Shown here in pieces: positions 1 through 8,800 of a stretch of DNA of 15,237 bases (the first letter of the stretch is position 1; each line of letters begins with the position of its first letter). The translations under genes and the position numbers were made by a program. This stretch comes from Clostridia bacterium. GTDB lineage: Bacteria > Bacillota > Clostridia > UBA1381. The stretch is from contig CAADSR010000289.1 in the NCBI GenBank assembly GCA_900751685.1, positions 1-15,237 on the forward strand. The letters are read 5' to 3'. Below the pieces are notes generated by a model. It made no database searches. It had not been told where the DNA came from and was given only the letters and a program-made list of their open reading frames with translations.

Positions 1-38
1 CGCAGGAGTTGGAGGCGTATATCAATGCGAACTTCTAA
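1..38 (+). CDS. 3' end of an upstream gene, paralogue of the 699-aa surface protein
   Basis: Only the last 11 codons and a TAA stop lie in the window, in the frame starting at base 3; they read QELEAYINANF. The 699-aa protein encoded downstream ends ELEDYINDNF, so eight of the last ten residues agree and both proteins stop directly after Asn-Phe. The simplest reading is that this is the tail of a tandem paralogue of that secreted, cohesin-like protein. The codons differ in a consistent direction: here GAG, ATC, AAC and TTC, in the downstream copy GAA, ATT, AAT and TTT, so the two tails have different base composition. Nothing can be said of the rest of the protein from this fragment. Confidence 0.7.
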   Translation, partial: QELEAYINANF

Positions 39-209
39 ATGTTATGATGCTGATAAAGTGTTGCTGCATTGAAAATACAGTTTATAAATAGAAGATCTTT
101 ATTTTCTAGCACATAGGGGTGCAGCGCAAGCTCAAAAAGATGGATAATAATCATTTATAAAAACATTATTACATTATAAATGATATAAAATTATTATAGG
201 TATAATATT

Positions 210-262
210 ATGCCCCGCTGGAAGGTTGGACTGTGATTTTGTCCAAAAGATTGGCGGGGCAT
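210..262 (+). other. long GC-rich hairpin, possible terminator or structured leader
   Basis: ATGCCCCGC (210-218) pairs with GCGGGGCAT (254-262). Three G-U wobbles, a 4x4 purine internal loop (AAGG facing AAGA) and a six-pair inner stem TTGGAC/GTCCAA (226-231 with 241-246) follow, closed by a nine-base loop. The only T-richness downstream is a broken run (ATTTGGTTT), so it is a poor intrinsic terminator for the gene ending at base 38. A TATAAT at 201-206 would put a transcript start almost exactly at the stem base, so a small RNA or leader hairpin is the alternative. The structure is seen; the role is inferred. Confidence 0.5.
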
Positions 263-401
263 TTGGTTTGCTTGGCCATAGATACTGAAAATAAAGGGGA
301 AGAAGAAAAGAAAACTGTTAAGAATGTTGAATTTGTACAGGAAAAATTTATGTAATAGAAAAAAAATAATCGTAAAAAACGGAAAAAATCAAGTAAAAAT
401 A

Positions 402-455
402 GGACATTTTGTGTAATTTCACGCAATAAAAAATAATTCTACACAAAATCTGTCC
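402..455. promoter_or_regulatory. imperfect inverted repeat upstream of the surface-gene promoter
   Basis: GGACA plus TTTTGTGTA (402-415) is mirrored by TACACAAAA, a two-base bulge TC, and TGTCC (440-455). The 24-base spacer is AT-rich. The right arm ends 23 bp before the -35 box at 479, a usual place for an upstream operator or activator site. No binding protein can be named. Confidence 0.35.
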
Positions 456-478
456 AAATCCCGGAACTGCTGGAAAGC

Positions 479-507
479 TTGACAAAAAGATTTTTTTCAT
501 GTATATT
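479..507 (+). promoter_or_regulatory. SigA-type promoter of the 699-aa surface protein gene
   Basis: TTGACA (479-484), a 17-bp spacer, then TATATT (502-507): a perfect -35 box and a five-of-six -10 box. Transcription would start near 514, giving a 5' leader of about 155 nt before the ATG at 669. The leader contains a small palindrome AACAGCTGTT at 597-606 and no riboswitch that I recognise. This promoter may also serve the giant gene downstream, which lacks a strong promoter of its own. Confidence 0.75.
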
Positions 508-668
508 TAAGGTAGGGCTAAATAATACAACGGGGAACAATATGTCTTTTTTTGGATATATTAAGTGTTATTTACGAGCGGATCTGAGGGTATAGGAACA
601 GCTGTTCGCTGTACATATAAATATCGTTGCACATAAATAGATAAACAGGGGGAAGAGGAGGTCTTTTT

Positions 669-2768
669 ATGCGACAGAAAAGGGTAGCTTCATTGCTGCT
701 CGTTGTAGTCATGCTTGTTTCTGTCTTGACGCCGGGTTTGGGGAATGTTTTCGCGCAAGTGCAGCCGGCGCTTAGTGTCGTGGGGAGGATCATCGAGTCT
801 TCAGACGGCACTATTGACAATGAATTTTTTGAACTGAGCCTGAAGGTAGAGCCGGGAGCGGAAGGGTTCCTTTCGGCCGGAGCAGTTCTTGAGTATGATA
901 CATCATTACTCCAAGTAGTGGATTGGAGCGGGAATGTGATTGATTTGTCACAGTCGACAAATTGGATCAAAGCCATGCCGGTCCCGGCGGTTGGGCCGAC
1001 CCAGCTGACAGGGCGCAGGGCGATGGCTTATCAGGATGCAACAGAGGGTGTTAGTAAAGCATACATAAGCCTTGTGGCAGAGGCACCGCAATCAACGGCA
1101 TTGACAGAGCAAATGCAAAATGTGATCAATGTACGTTTCCGATATACGGATGACGCCGCAAGGGAAAAAATTTTTAAAGACTATGGAATCCAGCCTTCGG
1201 CTACGCCGGAGGTAAGCCCGTTACCGAGCGTAGAGCCAACGGCGGAACCAGCTCCAGCAGATGAGCCGGAGGCCAGCCCGGAAGTAAGCACAGCACCCGA
1301 GCCGACAGGAACACCTGCCCCGGCAGGAGCAGAGTTCGCGGCAGAAAAGGTGTTTACCTTAGCGCCGGATGATATCGCTGCTGCTTCAGAAGTGAACCAG
1401 AGCATATGGTATCAGGCGGATGATGAAAACACGGTCTATTATTACACCACAGCCGACCCGGCCGACTCGTCATTGGGGGCTCACTATGGGACGCTGCTGA
1501 CAGCGCGTCCGGCGTTTGCACTCACAAAAGGCGAGTCTGTAAATTCAGGGAGCGGAGGGATGACCTTAGACCAGGTACAGGTACTCCAGTTCTATGACTG
1601 GGATGAAACCTTTTTGGGAGCGCGTGCGATTTCCGCATCCTCCAGTAACACAGAGGTCGCAGAGGTCGTAGAAAGCTTTTCCAAACTGATTTATGACGGG
1701 GAATACAAGGTCGATAATTCGACCCATGAGGACCGTTATGTAGAGAACGACGAAAAAGTTCTTACAAATAAAAAGGGTTATAATTTTGGAGGTTGGGTAG
1801 AAGTCACTCCTCAAACCTTAGATACCACCTTTACCGCTTATGCAACCGAGGAAGAAATCAATGCAGCGGTCAAAGATTTCAAGAAAGACAAACTAACCGT
1901 TTCCGGCGGTGCCGCATATATCAAAGCGGCTTATGTTGGGAATGAGAAGTTAGATACTGGAGCAACTGGACTAGGTGCTTCTTATTATACATATTCTGAT
2001 TTTATTTATAATAGAATTGATGCATCGACTTATTCGGCTGAATTTACTGTAAAACGAAGAAACTCTGGAAATGAAGGAGTGACGCGGTTAAAGAAACCTG
2101 TTGCACGTGTTACAGTTGAAACTAGTGGGAATCAAATAATTAACACTGTTGTAAATTTATCTGGTAAAGATGAAGAACGTATTCAAGCAGTTGTGCCTAA
2201 AGGAGTACAAAAATTTACAATTACGATAATGGATGATGGTAAAGGCGTAAGCTATTTATCAACAAGTCCGGTTTCAGAGGTTGGGTCTGTTTATCCATCT
2301 ACTCAATCACCTACTCAAGTAGTTAATGGAAAAGGGTATGTAGTAGAAGGAACCGTAGTATTTGTAGATGGTGTTATGTTAGAAGCAATACAAGAACTGG
2401 AAAAGGGAAATCGACTAAACAGTTGGTCATTAGCGATTAATGCTAGCATTTTTACTGACATGGCTCTTTCAGATGCAGTAAACAATCAAAATGTAGGAGG
2501 AAGTGCAACTTCGGCAGCACTTTTAGGCATTGCAAAAAATAAATTGATATTATATAGCACAGCAAAAGGCAAAAGGGCTTTAACACATGATGAAATGTTA
2601 GAAGCTATTAATATGAATACTGGTACAAAGATTACCAACCCCACCAATCCTAATTTTGTGACTTATATGCAGCCTAAAATGAATGATATATATGAAATAA
2701 GTCAAAAAAATTATGGTGGGGATATGACGGTAATAGAATTGGAAGATTATATTAATGACAATTTTTGA
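669..2768 (+). CDS. secreted surface protein with cohesin-like N-terminal domain
   Basis: The 699-aa product has a signal peptide (basic MRQKR, hydrophobic core 6-20, likely cleavage after VFA at residue 29). Residues about 33-160 look like a cohesin-type beta-sandwich (LEYD followed by LLQVVD). A Pro/Glu/Ala/Thr linker spans about 176-221. About 364-392 holds half of an InlB/Flg_new repeat (GYNFGGW). The last 300 residues are unrecognised. There is no SLH, LPXTG or membrane anchor, so it is either free or held by a partner. Start: AGGAGG at 656-661, seven bases from the ATG. The next gene begins 118 bp downstream with no T-tailed terminator between, so co-transcription is likely. Base composition falls sharply from about nt 1950 (residue 427). 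The C-terminal ELEDYINDNF is shared with the upstream paralogue. The cohesin assignment is by eye and moderate. Confidence 0.85.
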   Translation: MRQKRVASLLLVVVMLVSVLTPGLGNVFAQVQPALSVVGRIIESSDGTIDNEFFELSLKVEPGAEGFLSAGAVLEYDTSLLQVVDWSGNVIDLSQSTNWIKAMPVPAVGPTQLTGRRAMAYQDATEGVSKAYISLVAEAPQSTALTEQMQNVINVRFRYTDDAAREKIFKDYGIQPSATPEVSPLPSVEPTAEPAPADEPEASPEVSTAPEPTGTPAPAGAEFAAEKVFTLAPDDIAAASEVNQSIWYQADDENTVYYYTTADPADSSLGAHYGTLLTARPAFALTKGESVNSGSGGMTLDQVQVLQFYDWDETFLGARAISASSSNTEVAEVVESFSKLIYDGEYKVDNSTHEDRYVENDEKVLTNKKGYNFGGWVEVTPQTLDTTFTAYATEEEINAAVKDFKKDKLTVSGGAAYIKAAYVGNEKLDTGATGLGASYYTYSDFIYNRIDASTYSAEFTVKRRNSGNEGVTRLKKPVARVTVETSGNQIINTVVNLSGKDEERIQAVVPKGVQKFTITIMDDGKGVSYLSTSPVSEVGSVYPSTQSPTQVVNGKGYVVEGTVVFVDGVMLEAIQELEKGNRLNSWSLAINASIFTDMALSDAVNNQNVGGSATSAALLGIAKNKLILYSTAKGKRALTHDEMLEAINMNTGTKITNPTNPNFVTYMQPKMNDIYEISQKNYGGDMTVIELEDYINDNF

Positions 2769-2886
2769 AGGAGTAATCTAGAGTTAGAAGGTTCTAGATA
2801 GCGGGTATAAGTAGTAGAATGAACTTATAATCTGGGACTGTATAGCGTTTTAATAGATTTTTAAAAATTATATAGGAGGGTAAAGA
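2769..2886 (+). other. short gap between the two surface genes, with a hairpin
   Basis: ATCTAGA (2776-2782) and TCTAGAT (2793-2799) form a seven-pair hairpin with a ten-base loop and no T-run, so it is not a terminator. A TATAAT at 2826-2831 has no -35 partner. AGGAGG at 2874-2879 is the ribosome binding site of the giant gene, seven bases from its ATG. The hairpin could be an mRNA processing or stability element in a shared transcript. Confidence 0.45.
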
Positions 2887-5800
2887 ATGAAAAAAATTCT
2901 AAGTTTTGTAGTTGCTCTATCAATGATTTTATCTCTTGTTGTTCTGCCAGTATCCGTATCGGCTGCAACAATGGATACATCTTCATTTAAGGTAACTACT
3001 TCAGTTGAGGGAGAACAAGTAAAGCCTAAAGTATCACTATATATACCAGCGGGTAGTGATTTGGTGGAAAATACAGAGACGGATTTCTTTTATCTTGTCT
3101 TTGACAAACAACAGCTTTACGATATTGGAGGATATGATAGTGTAGCAGCTATGATTTCTGATTTTTATTCCTATAACTATCTGCAACAAGTAGGACCAGA
3201 TAATGTATCAATAGCAAGTGCATTGAGCGATACGCCGGGAATATATGCCTCGGGTAATTTAAAGGTTGCACAAGTACAACATGATACTACTTATGAAATA
3301 CCAAACACTTATGGATACGTATCAAAACCAGCAGCTAATACTGATTTTTATGTGATAGTTTATACTAGTGCGAAAGTAGATGGCCCATCAGATTTTTATT
3401 CACAGGGCTTAGTCTTAGACGACACTGGTGCTCCGGCAAAGACTCCGGTTAAAGTAACAGTAAATGCAACTAATGAAGATTATACTGGCAATGAATATGC
3501 TGGTGCTTCACTTACAGAGGGTGCAGGCTCTGCTACATTGTACTATACTGGAACTGATACAGCAGGAGCAGCTTATGCGGAAAGCACAACAGCTCCGACA
3601 AACGCTGGTACATACACAGTTACTGCGAAGCTGAATGATACTGATAACAATTCGCTTGCAGCAGGCAGTACAACAACAGCAAACTTTACAATCAATAAAA
3701 AAGCAATCACAGTAACGGACTGGGGAACAGTTAGTGCGAGTGATAAAGAGTTTGATGGTACTACAACCACAGCTGTTACAGTAACCAGCCCGACATTTGA
3801 TGGCATGGTTAGCGGCGATACAGGTGTTGCAAAGATCAACCTTGCATGGTCGGCAGCAACTGCTGGTACAAATTCAATGGTTGGTACTTTAGCATTGGAT
3901 ACAACCAACGCAAAGGCAGCAAACTATACTGTTGCAACTCCGGCAACAACGAATACTTATGCAAGTATTGGCGGCGCACAGATCCAGCCGAAAGCAGTTA
4001 CATTGAGCTATCCGACAGATGTAACAAAAGAGTATGATAGTAATACAGATGTTAAGGGTAATGTCACTGTTACTCTTGCAGATTCAAGCAAGGTGACTGG
4101 CTATACGGATGTGACCATATCTGGTACACCGGAAATGTCTTATGCTAGCGCTGAGATTTCTGATTCTGCTGTGATTAATGTGACTGGCGCAGGCACATTA
4201 GCTTTAGCTGGCGGCGATGCAGCAAACTACAAATTGCCGACAACCTTTGGCACATTCAACGGTAAAATCACAAAAGTTGGCGTACAACTAAAAAATGTGC
4301 CGACAACATTAACTGGCGCAATTGCTGGTGAAGCGTTTGACTTCTCAAGCGAGGTATCTGGCATCACAGTTGAGAAGACATCAGATAATGACGATGTAAC
4401 AAGTGATTATAACATAGTTTATTCTGGCACAGATGTAAGCGGCACAACATTGACATCTGCTACAGAAGGTACAAAAACAGTTACTGTAACAGCAACACAT
4501 AAGAGTGATACAGCTCACAATGATGGTGCTACAGCAACCTTCAATATCACAGTCGGCGCAGCAAAGACAGAGCTGACACCGAACATCACAGCAAGCAATG
4601 TTACATATAACGGCAGCGCACAAGGCGCGTCTGTTACATTTACAGCAGGCGGAAACCCTGTAACATTAACTGCTGGCACAGATTATGACTTAGAATATTC
4701 TGTAGCAGGAGCAAGTAGCTTTAGCACAACAGCTCCGACAAATGCAGGAACTTATGATGTAAGAGTTACATTAACCGGCGCAGCAGCTACCTATAAGCTG
4801 ACTGGCACAACAACTGCAGCTTATACCATTAGCCAGAAAGAAGCAGCTCTGGAATATGGTGAAGCGATCACAAAGACCTACGATGGCAAGACGGATGTAA
4901 CCTTGAATGTTGCACAAATCACAGTTACAAACGCAGGTAGTGATACTGTAAATGTAGGCGGTACACCAAGCGCTGCATATAACAATGCAAATGTGGCAAC
5001 TGCAAGCTCTGTAACCGTGACAGGTTTGACATTAGACAATGCAAACTATAAATTGCCGGCGACTGTAGCCTTTGATGCTGCAATCACAAAGGCAACGATC
5101 ACAGTAGACAGCTGGGGAACAGTTACTGCTAGCAATAAAACGTTTGATGGTGACACAACCACTACTGCAACTGTAAACAGTGCGACCTATAATAATGTTG
5201 TTGTTGCAGACGGTGCGGTAGCGAAGATCACCACAGCATGGAAAGCAGCAACGGCAGGCACAGATACTATTGTAGGAACTCTGGCGTTAGATACTACAAA
5301 TGCAATGTCTGCAAACTATGAAATTGCAGATCCTGCACCGACCAATGACTATACTGGCCACGGCGCAAGCATCCAGCAAAAAGAAGTTTCATTGACTTAT
5401 CCGACTGGCGTGACAAAGGAATGGGATGGAAACAATACCCTGACCTTAGCTTCTGGCCAAACAATTGAAATCAATGATGCTAGCCTGGTTGATGGTTATA
5501 AGACAGTAACCTTGAATACTGCTACAGCATCTATGACCTATAGCAGCACAGAAGTTGCTGAAACAATCCCAGTTACAGTGACTAGCGTAGGTGCGTTAGA
5601 AGGTACAGATGCGGCAAACTACAAATTGCCGGCAGACCTAGGCACATTTAATGCAGCGATCACAAAAGTTGGCGTAGAATTAGCTGATGTACCGGCAGAG
5701 CTGGAAGGCGCAACTGCAAATGAAGAGTTTGACTTCGCTGACCTTGTAAAAGACATCAAGGTACAGAAAACAACAGGCGCTACTGACCTGACAGCAAACT

Positions 5801-8800
5801 ATACACTGTCCTACACAGGTACAGGTGTAAGCGGTACTTCATTAACAGCAGCTTCTGACGGAAGAGTGACTGTTACTGTAACAGCAACACATACAACTGA
5901 TTCAGCGCATTTTGCGACTGCTACAAGCACATTCGATATCATTGTCGGCGCGGCAAGAACAGAGCTGACAGCAAACATCACAGCAGGCGACGTTACTTAT
6001 AGCGGCGCAGCACAAGGCGCAACTGCAACCTTTACAAAGACAACAGGCGGCGACGCAGTAGCTTTGGTTGCTGGAACAGATTACGACCTTGAATATTCTG
6101 TTCAGGGCGCAAGTGACTTTAAAACAGAGGTTCCAAAGGATGCAGGAACTTATGAAGTAAGAGCTACGTTGAAAGGCACTGCATCAACACAGTATAAGCT
6201 TTCATCTGTAACAACAAAAACTTATACGATCAACCCATTAGAAGCTACATTTGCTTATGATGGCACGATTACCAAAGCATATGATTCTACAACAGATGCA
6301 ACAGTAGACGTTGCAAAGATTTCCGTATCGAATAAAGTAGCTGCCGATACAGTAAATGTTTCAGGTACGTTGACAGCTGCTTATAACGATGCAAGCGTAG
6401 CAAATGCAAACTCTGTCGTTGTAACAGGCTTAGTATTGGATAACGCAAACTACAAATTGCCGGCAAATGTGAACTTAACTGCTTCTATTACGAAGCGGGA
6501 TGTTGCGATCGGCTTTACAAACGCAGCAACAAAAGCAACAAAGGTTTACGGTGACACCATGACTCTTGACGCTTCTGACTTTGAAGTCAAGGGCGCAACA
6601 GACTTTGTTGGCGGCGATACCCTGGCAGGAATGTTCACAAACCTTCAAGTAACATCTGCCGCATTGGCAGCAAATGCTGAAGTAAATAATGGCACACCAT
6701 ATGCGGTGACTATTACAACACAGCCTGCAAACTATAATGTAACAGTTGATCCTGCCACAACGATCACTGTAACAAAGAGAGACACTGTATTAGCATTCAC
6801 TCCGGCCGCTGGATTGCTTTACAAGAATGCAGCGTTCACAAAGATGAATGAGAATACAGCAAGCGCAGACCGTGAGATCGGTACGATCAAGGTCACAGTA
6901 AAAGACGGCCCGAGTGCAGGCACAGACCTGATGGCATCCGGCGCAGAGGTAACACTTAGCCTTGGGGGCCTGCAATTAAATGGAGCAGACACAGCTCTGA
7001 TCCAAAATGCCGGCGCATACACCTTTAATCTTGGCGGACAATTGACTGGTGACCTGGCAGCAAACTACAATTCACCGGAAGGGCTTACAAGCCAGACGCT
7101 AAGCGTAGGCCAGGCGGTGATCTCTAAATTAGTCCTGACAACACCGCCGTCAAAAATGAGCTATATCACAAATGTAGAGAAGTTCGACAAGACAGGCGCG
7201 AAATTAGAAGCTGTATACAACGAAGGTTCTGTATATGAATTTAAATCTGACGTTACAGCATCAACAATCATCACTGCTCCGGCAAGCGCCGCTGCAGATG
7301 AAGTCCTGACCAACGCTGATAATGGCCAAAAGGTTACCTTCTCCTACACAGAAGCAGGTAACACAAACATTGCAGCAGGCGCAGAACAAACAGCACAGAC
7401 AAATGAGCTGAACGTGTCAGATAAGCCGGTCGTTGCGACAGTAACATCACCGGTAGACGCAACAGCAACGATGGATACAGAAGGTAAGTCCTCTGCAAGC
7501 TTTACAGCAGGCTCTACAGTAACAGACCCGGCTACCGGCGCAACGGTTACTTATGAGTGGTTCCAACAGGTAGGCGAAACACAAGAACCTGCTACTGATA
7601 CAAAGATCACAACAGGCGGCATCTACAGCGTGAGTGCAGACGGCACGACCCTGACTGTTACAGATGCGGCAGCAGCAGACAGCGGCAACAAATACTACGC
7701 AAAAGTAGTTGTAAAAGCAGCTGGATATAATGACTTCACAGGTTATACTACATCTGCGGCATTAACTGTTCAAAAAGGTACACAAGGCGTTCCGGCAGCT
7801 GAAGTCGTTCAACCGGCAGAAGCAGGCGGAAAAGCAGGTATCAATATTACAGGTACAGCAGGTGCAGTTGTTGGAATCTACAGCGATGCAGATTGCACAC
7901 AATTGGTAGGCGAAACTGTGACTCTTGACCAGGATGGTAAGGGCAGCGCGTTAGTAGACGCTGGTACTTACTATGCACGTTACGAAGAAACTGCATATCT
8001 GGCAGCAGGCGCAGCAACAGAAGCACTTGTAGCAAAAGCAAGCTATAGCATCACTTATAACACAGGCGCTCATATCCCGGCGGATGTTGTTGACGGCACA
8101 TCCCCTGTAAAAGCAGACGGAACCGTTCAGACCTATGTTTTAGCTGGCGAAACTGTTGACCTGACAGGTGTTGCATACGCAGTGAAGGAAGCATCAAAAG
8201 CACAATACGCACAAATCGGTTGGTATGACGCGGCTGGCAATCAAGTAACAGCTCCGGTTGCAGCTACAGACGATTTAGTATTTACAGCACAATGGTCCTT
8301 CAATGTACCTGTTTCCGCAACAGCAGTAGCGGACGGCAAAACATTGGAAGGCGTAGTTGTTGCAATCAAAGATGGTACAACAGATGTAAATTCAGTTTCT
8401 TATACCGATGCAGCGGCAGCAGACCCATCTGCAAGAGCATTGAGTGTAACAGCTCCTGAGGTTGCTGGTTATACCTTCAAGGGCTGGACAGAAGCCGCTT
8501 CTAAGGGCAGCTTCACACCGGCTGACCAGGCATCCGCAACTTACCAGGCTCCTGCAATGGCTCAGCCAGCTGGAAGCTTCGCATTAGTTGCGACCTATGA
8601 GCTTAACAAGTATGACATCAACTCTACAGCTCCGAACAGCTATGGAACATATACATATTCCGTAGCAGGCGGCGAAGCAGTAGAAGGTGGTACAAATACA
8701 GCAGATATCGCATTCGGAACAAAGGTAGCGATCGTTCCAAAAGCAGACTCCGGCAGGGTATTAGACTCTGTTAAGGTAACAAAGGCAGACGACTCAGCAG

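Larger units (their letters stand above)
39..478. other. AT-rich intergenic region with hairpins
   Basis: No convincing coding sequence is seen. The stretch holds an 11-bp AT-only inverted repeat (150-160 with 174-184), a GC-rich long hairpin (210-262) and an imperfect inverted repeat (402-455) close to the promoter of the next gene. A TATAAT at 201-206 lies just before the GC-rich hairpin but has no recognisable -35 box at the right distance. The rest is A-rich sequence without a pattern I can name. Confidence 0.6.

Noticed and set aside
208..426. 72-codon open frame on the - strand in the left intergenic gap
   Set aside because: A low-complexity Phe/Leu/Ser product from A-rich DNA, with no ribosome binding site, and it crosses the long hairpin.
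514..668. Riboswitch in the 155-nt leader of the 699-aa protein gene
   Set aside because: I looked for c-di-GMP, SAM, TPP and purine-type conserved cores and found none; only a short AACAGCTGTT palindrome is present.
669..2768. Dockerin at the C-terminus of the 699-aa protein
   Set aside because: The duplicated calcium-binding DxNxDG loops of dockerins are absent; the tail is helical-looking but not a dockerin.
2768..2790. AAGGAG directly after the first surface gene, as if another small gene began there
   Set aside because: No ATG, GTG or TTG lies at a fitting distance, and the next in-frame codons soon reach a stop.
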